Source: Corynebacterium stationis (GTDB taxonomy: Bacteria > Actinomycetota > Actinomycetes > Mycobacteriales > Mycobacteriaceae). Taken from it: 53,466 bases of DNA. The stretch covers positions 1 to 53,466 of the forward strand of contig NZ_CP009252.1 in NCBI RefSeq assembly GCF_001941345.1, in the 5' to 3' direction. Every line of letters begins with the position of its first letter. The stretch's first letter is position 1. This document shows, in pieces, positions 1 through 7,934 of this stretch. The translations under genes and the position numbers were made by a program. Below the pieces are notes generated by a model, which did not search any database, was not told where the DNA came from, and was given only the letters and a program-made list of their open reading frames with translations.

Positions 1-1747
1 GGGACTGGTCACCCGGGGCAAGCTGGGCATCGGGCTGTTGATGACGATCAGCGCCATCGGTGCCGTCCTGTTGGGCTTCATCGAGGAGGCCGCCGCCCTG
101 GCCTTCCTCTACTCCATCGCCGAGGCGCTGGAGGATAAGGCGATGGACAAGGCCCGCTCGGGCCTGCGTGCCCTGCTGGCCCTGATCCCCTCGGCCGCGA
201 CGATCATCGCCGCCCATGGGGCGACCCGCACCGTACAGGTCGAAGACCTCATCCCGGGTGACGTGTTGCGCTTGGCCGCGGGGGAACGCCTGGCCACCGA
301 CGGGGTGGTCCAGTCTGGGCGCAGCAGCCTGGACACTTCGGCGATCACCGGCGAATCTATCCCCGTCGAGGTCGGGCCCGGCGATGCGGTGCTGGCCGGG
401 TCGATCAACACCACCGGGGCACTGGAGGTTGAGGCCACCGCCGCCGGCACGGATAACTCCCTGACCACCGTCGTCGAGCTGGTGGAGCAGGCCCAAAACG
501 ATAAGGGCCAACGCGCGCGTATCGCCGACCGGTTGGCCCGCCCCTTGGTGCCCGGTGTCCTCATCCTCGCCGTCCTGGTCGCCGTGATCGGGTCCCTGTT
601 CGGGGATCCAGGTGTGTGGATCGAACGTGCCTTGGTTGTCCTGGTCGCCGCGTCGCCGTGTGCGTTGGCGATCTCGGTGCCGGTCACGGTGGTCTCCGCC
701 ATCGGGGCGGCCAGTAAGTTCGGCGTGGTCATCAAGTCCGGCGCCGCCTTTGAGCGCCTCGGTGGCATCCGGCATCTGGCACTCGATAAGACCGGTACCT
801 TGACCCGTAACCAGCCCACCGTCGCCCAGGTGCTCACCACCGAGAACGCCAGCCAGGCCGATGTCCTGGGCTGGGCGGCAGCACTGGAGGCCCACTCCAC
901 CCACCCTCTGGCATCGGCGATCACCGCCGCCACACCGCAGGCCCCGGCCGCCCAGCAGGTCGACGAGGCCGCCGGCCAAGGGATGACCGGGGTGGTCGAC
1001 GGGGTGCGCATTGCGGTGGGCAGCCCCCGCTGGCTTTTCCCTGGCCCCCTGGCCACCCAGATCGAGGACCTGGAGAACAAGGGCATGACCGTGGTCATCG
1101 TCCACCGCGACGACCAGCCCGTGGGTGCAGTCGGGGTGCGCGATGAACTCCGCCCGGAAACACCTCAGGTCATCAAATCGCTCGCGGACGAGGGTTTCGG
1201 GATCACCATGCTCACCGGTGATAACACGCGTACCGCCACCGCCCTGGCTCATGCGGCCGGCATCGCGGACGTTCGAGCCGAGCTGCGCCCGGAGGACAAG
1301 GCCCGGGCCGTGGCTGACCTGCATGAGCGGGGTCCGGTGGCGATGATCGGCGACGGCATCAACGACGCCCCCGCCCTGGCCTCGGCAGACATCGGCATCG
1401 CCATGGGTGCTAAGGGTTCGGATGCCGCGATCGAGTCCGCGGACGTGGCGTTTACCGGCGATGACCTGCGCCTGATCCCCCGCGCCTTGCACCATGCCCG
1501 CCGGGGACGGGCCATCATCAACCAGAACATCGTCCTGTCCCTGGCGATCATCATCGTTTTGCTCCCGCTGGCGATCACCGGCGTGCTGGGACTGGCGGCG
1601 GTGGTCCTGGTCCACGAGGTGGCCGAGGTCATCGTCATCACCAACGGCCTACGGGCCGCCCGCACCAAGCATCCTGACCTCAACCCGGTGGCGACGGCCA
1701 CGGTTCCAACGGATGAGGATGCGCACGGAAAGACCCGGGTCTACTAG
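1..1747 (+). CDS. cadA: Cd/Zn/Pb-type P1B ATPase, C-terminal 582 residues (continues from 53240 across the circle)
   Basis: This is the larger part of a heavy-metal exporting P-type ATPase that pumps divalent soft metals out through the cytoplasmic membrane. The reading frame is open from base 2 and has no natural start nearby. The ATG/TTG at 38-41 lies inside a membrane helix, so it is not the start. Joined to the 75 codons at 53240-53466 the protein is 657 residues with no N-terminal metal-binding domain beyond a short Cys motif. Visible motifs, numbered in the joined protein: TGES in the actuator domain, SPCALA in the membrane metal site (about 294), the phosphorylation motif DKTGTLT (about 338), HP in STHPLA, TGDN, GDGINDAPAL, and a last helix with HEVAEV. 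CPx-type copper pumps have CPC here, so Cd/Zn/Pb is more likely. It follows a cmtR-like gene by a 4-bp overlap, so it is one operon under that sensor. Confidence 0.93.
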   Translation, partial: GLVTRGKLGIGLLMTISAIGAVLLGFIEEAAALAFLYSIAEALEDKAMDKARSGLRALLALIPSAATIIAAHGATRTVQVEDLIPGDVLRLAAGERLATDGVVQSGRSSLDTSAITGESIPVEVGPGDAVLAGSINTTGALEVEATAAGTDNSLTTVVELVEQAQNDKGQRARIADRLARPLVPGVLILAVLVAVIGSLFGDPGVWIERALVVLVAASPCALAISVPVTVVSAIGAASKFGVVIKSGAAFERLGGIRHLALDKTGTLTRNQPTVAQVLTTENASQADVLGWAAALEAHSTHPLASAITAATPQAPAAQQVDEAAGQGMTGVVDGVRIAVGSPRWLFPGPLATQIEDLENKGMTVVIVHRDDQPVGAVGVRDELRPETPQVIKSLADEGFGITMLTGDNTRTATALAHAAGIADVRAELRPEDKARAVADLHERGPVAMIGDGINDAPALASADIGIAMGAKGSDAAIESADVAFTGDDLRLIPRALHHARRGRAIINQNIVLSLAIIIVLLPLAITGVLGLAAVVLVHEVAEVIVITNGLRAARTKHPDLNPVATATVPTDEDAHGKTRVY

Positions 1748-1811
1748 TGTTTTCACCCATCAGCACACTGGAAAAGAATGCATTTTCTCACCGGACGGGG
1801 AAGTAGAAGTC

Positions 1812-2853
1812 ATGGCCGTGAGCAGCACACATGAACGCAGGTACGAGCGGGCCGCGCAGAAGAAGGGCTGGTGGACATTCCTCCGGCCCGGCTGGGTGTT
1901 CGGTGTCCTCGCCATCATCGCCTTCTCCTATTTCTCCTTTACCTTTCTGGCCCCATGGCAGCTGAGCAGGGACGGTGCCATCGTCGAGCGCAACGATCAG
2001 ATCGAGGCCGCCTTCGAGGTCGAGCCCGTCCCCGCCGAGGAGGTCTTCGACGCCCAGGGCAGCATTGAGCCTGAGGAGGAATGGGCGCGGGTCATCCTTG
2101 AGGGCCACTATCTGCCCGAGGATGAGGTCTTGATGCGCAACCGTCCGGTCGACTCCTCCTCCGCCTTCCACGCCCTGACCCCCTTCCAGCTGAACTCCGG
2201 TGAGGTGATCCTGGTCAACCGTGGTTTTCAACCGCCGTTCGAGGGCGGTGTCCCCCCCGATGGACACCCCGCCGACCGGTGAGCAGTCCATTCTCGGCCA
2301 CGCCCGATTTGCCGAGCAGACACCGATGTCCCCGCCGATCGAGGACCAGGGCTACCGCCAGGTCTACGGCATCAACACCGAGCAGATCGCCGAGGTAACC
2401 GGCACAGATCTCGCACAGGACTATGTGCAGTTGGCCGAGGGACAGGCCGGGGAGATCAACGCCATCCCGGTGCCCATGCTCGACCGCGGCTCACACCTGT
2501 CCTACGCCTTCCAGTGGATCGCCTTTGGCATCATGGCCCCGCTCGGCCTGGGCTACTTCATCTGGGCGGAGTTAAAGGAACACCGCCGCGTGCGCCGCGA
2601 GGAGGCCGAGCTTTCCGTCGACGCCGCATCCGCCGAGCAGACCACGGACCAACAGGACGGTGACACGGATTCCGGCACGATGGGCACCCTCCGCACCACT
2701 CATCCGGAGAACGACACCCCTGGCCCCGCCCCTACCGGAACCACCACGTCCGCATCCTCCGGTGACCGTTCACGCATGTTGCACGACCGCTACGGTGACA
2801 GTCGACCGGATCACTCCCGAAAATTCGCTCGTCGCCAGCGCGAACGGTTCTAA
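1812..2853 (+). pseudogene. SURF1-family cytochrome oxidase assembly protein, frameshifted at a run of seven C
   Basis: SURF1 proteins are membrane proteins that help assemble aa3-type cytochrome c oxidase. The first part (ATG at 1812) has an N-terminal membrane helix after WTFLRPGWVF, followed by the family-typical FTFLAPWQLSR, the RVILEGHY region and VILVNRGF. The frame then stops at 2282. The continuation lies in another frame to 2853: TPPTGEQSILGHARF, a second membrane helix (HLSYAFQWIAFGIMAPLGLGY) and a charged tail, which is the normal C-terminal layout. The switch falls at a run of seven C (2252-2258); six C would restore one open frame of 346 residues. This may be a real inactivating slip, a phase-variable tract, or a sequencing error in a homopolymer. 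Its place between two metal ATPases on a plasmid also carrying CtaG suggests an oxidase or copper-delivery link, which is inference. Confidence 0.82.
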
Positions 2854-2930
2854 CCGTGGCCTTCCCCGCAGCACCGTTCAACCCGCCTCACACTTGCGTG
2901 GGCCGTACCAGACCGGATGCCATCAAGCAT

Positions 2931-2970
2931 TTTCAATAAGCTTTCAATAAGGGGTTTTCCCTGCTAGGCT
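2931..2970 (+). promoter_or_regulatory. Direct repeat and probable leaderless promoter of the second metal ATPase
   Basis: The 10-mer tttcaataag occurs twice, at 2931-2940 and 2942-2951, 11 bp apart, just upstream of a -10-like taggct (2965-2970). That -10 sits only six bases before the ATG at 2977, so the mRNA would be nearly leaderless, which is common in Corynebacterium. The repeat at the -35 position is a plausible binding site for a metal-responsive repressor or activator. No regulator gene is adjacent, so control would have to be in trans. Confidence 0.45.
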
Positions 2971-2976
2971 ACAGGC

Positions 2977-5064
2977 ATGAGCACGCCCGACCACGGCCAT
3001 GACCCCGGCCAGCCCCATGCCCCGAACGGATCCCCCACAACCCTGACACCGACAGCGCCGACCACCCCTACCGGCGAGCATGCCCACGGCTCCGCACGCT
3101 GGGAGTTGGGGTTCTCGATCGCCGCCGGCGTCACTTACGCCGGTGGGATGATTGCGCAGTTCGCCTTGGGGCTGCCGATGGTCGGATGGCCGTTGGCGTT
3201 CTTTCTCGCCACCTACTTCTTCGGCGGGTTCTTCACCATCCGCACCGCGATCTCCTCCACGCTGCGGGGGAAGTTCGAGGTTGACTTCCTCATGCTTGTC
3301 GCCGCGGTCGGCGCTGCCCTCATCGGCCGGTGGGCGGAGGGAGCGGTGCTGCTGTTCTTGTTCAGCCTCGGCCACGCCCTCGAGGAGTACGCCCTCAGCC
3401 GCGCCAGCAAGTCCATTGAGGCCCTCGCCGAACTCGCCCCCCGCCACGCCCTGGTGCGCCGCGGTGATACCGAACCCGTGGAAGTGCCCGTGGAGGAACT
3501 CGTGGTCGGAGACATCGTGGTCATCCGCCCGAATTCCCGCATCCCCTCGGACGGGTTCGTTATCTCCGGGATGTCCGCCGTTGATCAATCAGCGGTCACG
3601 GGCGAGTCGATCCCCGTGGAGAAGGAACCGGTGGCCGACCCACAGCGGACGATGCACACGATTGACACCCTCCCCGCCGCCAATCGAGTGTTCGCCGGCA
3701 CCGTGAACGGGTCCGGCGTGCTCGAGATCGAGGTCACCGCGACCGCCGCCGACTCAACGCTGAGCAAAGTCGTCGAGCTCGTTCGCACCGCCGACCAGGC
3801 CGTGTCCCCGACCCAGCAGTTCATAGACCGGTTCCAGCGCTGGTACGTGCCCGCCGTGATCCTCGGGGTCATCGCCACCTTGTTGGTGTCGATGTTCGTG
3901 TTCGCACAACCGTTCTCCGACGCTTTCTACCTCGCCATGACCGTGCTCGTCGCCGCGAGTCCATGTGCTCTCGCGATCGCCACCCCAGCCGCGGTCCTGG
4001 CGGGTGTGGCTCGCGCTGCCCGGGCCGGCGTGCTCGTCAAGGGCGGTGCCCCGCTCGAGACACTGGGCCGAGTAAAGGCGATAGCGTTCGACAAGACCGG
4101 CACCCTCACGTGGGGCGCGCCCCGAGTGACCTCACTGGCCTCCGCCAACGATACGTCCGAAGCGGAACTGATCCCCACACTTGTGGCTGTCGAATCGCTC
4201 AGCGATCACCCCCTCGCTGCCGCGATCGTCCGCGACCTTGCCCCCCGCGTCCCGGAGACCGAGCGGTTGGTGGCCACCGATCTCTCTGCCCTCACTGGAC
4301 GCGGCATCACTGCGACGATCGACGGAGAACGGGTGGAAGTGGGCAACCTCCGCATGTTCGATGAGCAGCAGCTTAAGCTGCCTCCTTCGCTGGCCGAGGC
4401 CTACACGAAGGCCCGCGACTCGGGGCAGACGTTGATGGTGGTCCGTCGTGGTGACCGCTTCCTTGGGGTCGTCGGAGTGATGGATGCCTCCCGCAACGAA
4501 TCTGCCCAGGTGCTCAGCATGCTCCGGGACACAGGGGTGGGCCATCTGGTCATGATCTCCGGCGACAACCAGCGGGTGGCCGACGCGGTCGGCCGGGAAG
4601 TCGGCGTCGACACGGCGATCGGAGAGCTGCTCCCCGAGGATAAGGTCACCCACATCACGGGCCTGGCCAAGACATACCATCCGATCGCGATGGTCGGCGA
4701 CGGTGTCAACGATGCCCCCGCCATGGCCCGCGCCGACGTCGGCATTGCGATGGGTGCCGCTGGGTCGACGGTCGCGCTGGAGACCTGTGACATCGCGTTG
4801 ATGAGTGACGACCTCGGACGCGTCCCGTTCGCTGTCCGGCTGAGCCGGGCGACTGGCCAGATCATCCGGCAAAACCTCATCGCCAGCCTCGCAGTCGTCG
4901 TTGTCCTCATCATCGCGACCTTCCTCGGGTTGAATATCGGCGCCGTCGTGCTTATCCACGAGGGATCCACTCTCATCGTCGTCGCAAACGCGCTGCGCCT
5001 GCTCAACTTCCAGAAGGGCAAGGAACACGCTGGCATCGACCACGAAGATAAGCCCACGCACTGA
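2977..5064 (+). CDS. Second heavy-metal P-type ATPase (Zn/Cd type, 695 aa)
   Basis: A complete P1B-type ATPase predicted to export Zn, Cd or related metals. The first 45 residues are rich in His, Pro and Thr (HGHDPGQPHAP, then GEHAHG) and may act as a loose metal-binding tail; no CxxC domain is present. Motifs in order: TGESIPVEKEP, SPCALAIATP (about 328), DKTGTLTWG (about 372), the SDHPLA His-Pro motif, SGDNQR, GDGVNDAPAM (about 574), and a final helix beginning HEGSTLIVVANALR. The sequence is clearly different from the ATPase across the origin, so this is a separately acquired pump and not a recent duplication. The ATG at 2977 follows a repeat-containing promoter with almost no leader. No regulatory gene is linked. 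Confidence is high for family and low for exact metal. Confidence 0.95.
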   Translation: MSTPDHGHDPGQPHAPNGSPTTLTPTAPTTPTGEHAHGSARWELGFSIAAGVTYAGGMIAQFALGLPMVGWPLAFFLATYFFGGFFTIRTAISSTLRGKFEVDFLMLVAAVGAALIGRWAEGAVLLFLFSLGHALEEYALSRASKSIEALAELAPRHALVRRGDTEPVEVPVEELVVGDIVVIRPNSRIPSDGFVISGMSAVDQSAVTGESIPVEKEPVADPQRTMHTIDTLPAANRVFAGTVNGSGVLEIEVTATAADSTLSKVVELVRTADQAVSPTQQFIDRFQRWYVPAVILGVIATLLVSMFVFAQPFSDAFYLAMTVLVAASPCALAIATPAAVLAGVARAARAGVLVKGGAPLETLGRVKAIAFDKTGTLTWGAPRVTSLASANDTSEAELIPTLVAVESLSDHPLAAAIVRDLAPRVPETERLVATDLSALTGRGITATIDGERVEVGNLRMFDEQQLKLPPSLAEAYTKARDSGQTLMVVRRGDRFLGVVGVMDASRNESAQVLSMLRDTGVGHLVMISGDNQRVADAVGREVGVDTAIGELLPEDKVTHITGLAKTYHPIAMVGDGVNDAPAMARADVGIAMGAAGSTVALETCDIALMSDDLGRVPFAVRLSRATGQIIRQNLIASLAVVVVLIIATFLGLNIGAVVLIHEGSTLIVVANALRLLNFQKGKEHAGIDHEDKPTH

Positions 5065-5540
5065 CGCTTCCCCCTGCCAGTCACCAGTGGGGGCAGTTTC
5101 GAGAACAGTCCGAAGCCGCGTTCACCCTCAGGCCAGCGAAACCGTCTCTGACCTACTATCGACTCCGCGTGACAGTGTCATACCTCGGCGCCTAGCCACA
5201 CACATCCTCCGTGAGGTAAAGGCAGGCAAACGACTTCTGCCCCTGACAGCAAGCCTCGTCTGACGTGATCATTCAGCTGCCCTTCTCTGGAGATAAAGAC
5301 AGCCACCCAGGATGAGTTCCTGCATGTCCTCTCTGATGAAGAATTCGTGAAGATTCTCGTCCCAGACTGGCTTTGTGACTGGGTTCTCCTCAATAGTCGA
5401 GGCAGGAGAGCATGCCACCTATTCTGGTGGCCACAGGCAGAAGAAGAGCTGCTGGCGGTACTGATCCGGAAAATGTGGAAGGCCTGGCGCTCCCCCGGCG
5501 ACGATGGTCAGCTGCTCGGGAAACCCCGAAGGAGTGAAAC
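5065..5540. other. 476-bp stretch without a recognised gene
   Basis: Between the ATPase and the SHOCT protein I see no convincing gene. One open frame on the + strand runs from about 5268 to 5631, but it overlaps the SHOCT gene and matches no family I recognise (KTATQDEFLHVLSDEEF at about 5299-5349). It could be a decayed remnant. The rest shows no clear promoter or strong terminator. Confidence 0.4.
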
Positions 5541-5819
5541 ATGCACTGGGATGGAGACCACATGGGGGGCTGGGGCATGGGAATGGGCTGGTTGGTCCTG
5601 GCCCTACTCGTGCTCGGTATCGTGGTCTTGATCATGATCATGGTCGGCATTTTCCGCGGCCGAATAGGACGAGGCCCAGGAGGCGATGACAGGGCTCAGA
5701 GACCGGAGCGCAATCGGGCACGAGACATGCTCGATGAGCGCTATGCCCGAGGGGAGATCGACGCCACTGAGTACGACGAGAAACGGCGGCGTCTTGAGAA
5801 CCGTAAGGATAAAGATTAG
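5541..5819 (+). CDS. Small membrane protein with C-terminal SHOCT domain (92 aa)
   Basis: A 92-residue protein with a His/Met/Gly/Trp-rich start (MHWDGDHMGGWGMGMGW), one strong membrane helix (about residues 17-38) and a positively charged linker. Its C-terminal SHOCT motif is ARDMLDERYARGEIDATEYD followed by RRRLE. SHOCT is a short oligomerisation or regulatory tail found on many bacterial membrane proteins. The ATG at 5541 has a good ribosome site (aaggag, 9 bases upstream). The Met/His-rich N-terminus and the neighbouring multicopper oxidase remnant fit the copper clusters of actinobacteria where such proteins are common. A copper role is inference; the SHOCT assignment is firm. Confidence 0.85.
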   Translation: MHWDGDHMGGWGMGMGWLVLALLVLGIVVLIMIMVGIFRGRIGRGPGGDDRAQRPERNRARDMLDERYARGEIDATEYDEKRRRLENRKDKD

Positions 5820-5847
5820 GCCCTGACGCCACTCAGCCGAGGACAAT

Positions 5848-6117
5848 GGGCCCGGGTGGAATCGGCGTCTCCAAGACCGGGTTGCCCTGGGCCCACCCAT
5901 TCGCCTCTTCTCCCAGGTCTCTGGTGGCGACGACGCGGGCATCCTCGTGGGAGGAGACCTATGGCAGCCGGAAGTACTTCACAGCCAGGACGGGCTACTG
6001 CAGGTGAAGATAGTTGCCGCCCAGCAAGAGGTGGATATCCGCGGATGTCAGGCTCAGGTTCTGGCTTATAATGGCACGATTCCGGGATGGACCTGGCGGG
6101 TGAGCCCCGGGGACTAG
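5848..6117 (+). pseudogene. Truncated multicopper oxidase, N-terminal fragment only
   Basis: In the frame ending at the TAG at 6115-6117 the translation has the pattern that opens the first cupredoxin domain of actinobacterial multicopper oxidases: LWQPEVLHSQDGLLQVKIVA, then AQVLAYNGTIPG, then TWRVSPGD. In intact oxidases this N-terminal region (PPELRSRDG...YNGSIPGPTLRVRPGD-like) is followed by several hundred residues with four copper-binding His motifs, all missing here. The usual Pro of IPGPT is Trp. The frame stops directly after PGD, so the gene was cut by a rearrangement at about 6115. The intact enzyme would have oxidised Cu(I) outside the cell. Position right after a SHOCT protein supports a former copper operon. 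Confidence 0.7.
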
Positions 6118-6142
6118 TTCATCCCAAAGCGGTTCTTTTTTC

Positions 6143-6283
6143 GTGACTTACGCGGTGACGATGCTCCTCCGGGAAGCCTTGGTCGCTTCCCGCGGTTACG
6201 GCACCATGTACGCCGCGCTGGCTGGCGTCGCCATCATCACGGCCGTCTTCTATCACGGGTTCCACCGGCGTAGAGCTGTCTGA
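6143..6283 (+). pseudogene. C-terminal remnant of a membrane protein
   Basis: An open frame ends at the TGA at 6281-6283 and reads VTYAVTMLLREALVASRGYG, then TMYAALAGVAIITAVFYHGF and a basic tail RRRAV. This looks like the last transmembrane helix of a larger protein. No start with a ribosome site is present, and it begins just after the break that cut the oxidase fragment. I cannot name the parent family. Confidence 0.4.
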
Positions 6284-6323
6284 CCCCCGCTTATCCACGC
6301 CACCCCCTCCCCACCTTTCCTTC

Positions 6324-6355
6324 AAGGCCACACGCTCCCGGGAGCGTGTGGCCTT
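6324..6355. terminator. Perfect 16-bp inverted repeat after the membrane-protein remnant
   Basis: Arms aaggccacacgctccc (6324-6339) and its exact complement (6340-6355) meet without a spacer, so the hairpin loop would form from the central CCCGGG. It lies 40 bp after the TGA of the remnant and is followed only by a weak T tract. It is a probable transcription terminator for the former operon. Confidence 0.6.
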
Positions 6356-6619
6356 TGTGATTCGGAGCGCATTTCTCCACTCAGAAACTGGGTCTGAGCT
6401 GGAAGAATCCTGACACCCTTCTCCCACTTGCGCGCTAACCTGGGCTTTTTCCCCTGCATACGGCCCGGGATTCTGACAGTCAAATTATAGGCTGACGGGG
6501 GGCTTGCATACCCCAAGGCCCGTATGTATGGTTCTGCGAATCAATAACGAAACGGTCACGATGTGCTCACGATTGAGTTATCGCCCAGGCCCGTGCAGTG
6601 GGCAGCATGACAGGAGTAG

Positions 6620-6716
6620 AACCATTTCCAGCCCGAATCAGCGGTCCACTAAGAGCCGCATCGCCCTCATGGCCGCTGCCATCGGCGCAGTCTCCACCGC
6701 CGGCGGCTACAGCCAC
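6620..6716 (+). pseudogene. Plus-strand remnant of an M23 peptidase signal region
   Basis: The + strand reads TKSRIALMAAAIGAVSTAG at 6644-6700. This matches the signal-peptide core of the intact M23 peptidase at 48.6-49.4 kb (TKSRVALVAVATGVVSSAG). The similarity ends at about 6716, where it meets a second remnant on the opposite strand. No start, catalytic domain or stop is kept. Confidence 0.55.
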
Positions 6717-6930
6717 GAGGGCGAGACGCCCCTTGGTCTGCGAGGTGGTGATCGTGCGGTGTTTTCCTCCGGATGACCGCGAAGCCTTCAGGCGCATGAC
6801 TCGTCTTCCGTCGTTGTCTGTTGTCCCGCCCTGAGCAATTCCAGCGATATGTCCGTTGGAGATCAGACCGTTACCGTTCCGTTATCTAACGGAGGTAACA
6901 CTAACGCCTGAACTTCTCCGATGTCCACCT
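6704..6930 (-). pseudogene. Minus-strand remnant: promoter and first codons of an M23 peptidase copy
   Basis: From the ATG at 6795-6797 the minus strand reads MRLKASRSSGGKHRTI, then TKGRLALVAV. This parallels the start of the intact M23 gene at 49388 (MRLKAQRPAGGKHRKI...TKSRVALVAV). Upstream DNA is also alike, including a block around 6866-6895 with taacgg twice (taacggaacggtaacgg on the minus strand), which corresponds to the segment at 49456-49490. The copy is cut after about 30 codons, where it abuts the plus-strand remnant head to head. Confidence 0.65.
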
Positions 6931-7002
6931 TGCGGCCCCTTTAGTGATCTTCTCCACACTGTCCCCAGCTCCCACCGGCGTGCGCTGGGGAACCCTCCAC
7001 GC

Positions 7003-7691
7003 GGGTCTACGCCCTGTTTCGTGCCTGGCAACTATCCGGCACCTGGGCACAGATCGAAGCCGCCCTTCAGTCCCGAGCCGATGGCCAGGGACAACTCGGA
7101 TGGGACATCTCCGTGGACTCGACTACCAGCCGGGCGCATATCCACGCCGCCGGAGCGCGGCGAGATTCCTCCGACCGCCTCGACGGCGAACCGGACAACC
7201 ATGCCCTCGGCCGGTCTCGGGGCGGGTTCTCCACCAAGATTCATCTGGCCTGTGACCATCACCTACAGGCGGTGTCGTTCACGCTGACCGCCGGGCAGGC
7301 CGGTGACAGCCCGCAGCTGACCGAAGTCCTGGACCGGATTCGGGTGGCCCGCCCCGGGCCCGGTCGGCCCCGCAGTCTGCCGGATCGGGTGCTGGCGGAC
7401 AAGGTCTACTCCTCACAGGCGAACCGGTCGTACCTGCGGTGCCGGAAGATCACCACCACGATCCCGGTCAAAAAGGACCAGGCCGACAACCGTCAGGCCA
7501 AAGGGTCTGCCGGTGGGCGGCCACCGGCCTTCGACTCTGAGGCGTATAAGGGTCGCAACGTCGTCGAACGCTGCTTCAACGCGCTCAAACACAACCGCGG
7601 GGTGGCCACCCGATACGACAAACTCGCCGTCCGGTTCGAGGCAGTCATCCGGGTCGCGAACATTGACCGCTGGCTCAAACGACTTTCATAA
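7003..7691 (+). pseudogene. IS5-family transposase, N-terminally truncated
   Basis: From about 7003 the frame reads TRVYALFRAWQLSGTWAQIE, then WDISVDSTTSRAHIHAAGA, GRSRGGFSTKIHL, and NVVERCFNALKHNRGVATRY before the stop at 7691. These are the middle and C-terminal parts of an IS5-family DDE transposase, with the first D in SVDST and the E in VVERCF. The usual first 60-80 residues are missing. Upstream, in another frame, VRWGTLHAGL at about 6976-7005 looks like an M23 peptidase core, so the junction is near 7003. No terminal inverted repeats or target duplication could be found, so I treat it as an immobile remnant. Confidence 0.75.
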
Positions 7692-7934
7692 CAGGTCCTA
7701 GTGCCCATGAGGACTGACCGGATGGTGTTCAGAAGTCGTCGTCACACCCCTGGTCACCAGGGCCGATCTGTGCCAACACCTTCTGACACTGACACCTGCC
7801 GGGCACCCGTCCCCCTGGGGTGTGCCCTATCGAATCATCTTTATCTCAAAACCGACAGGAGCCACCAAGGGGGAGGGGCGCTCATCGTCTGCACCTCTTC
7901 AGGATGAGATCTCCCCGATTGCCTGCGTTGCCGT

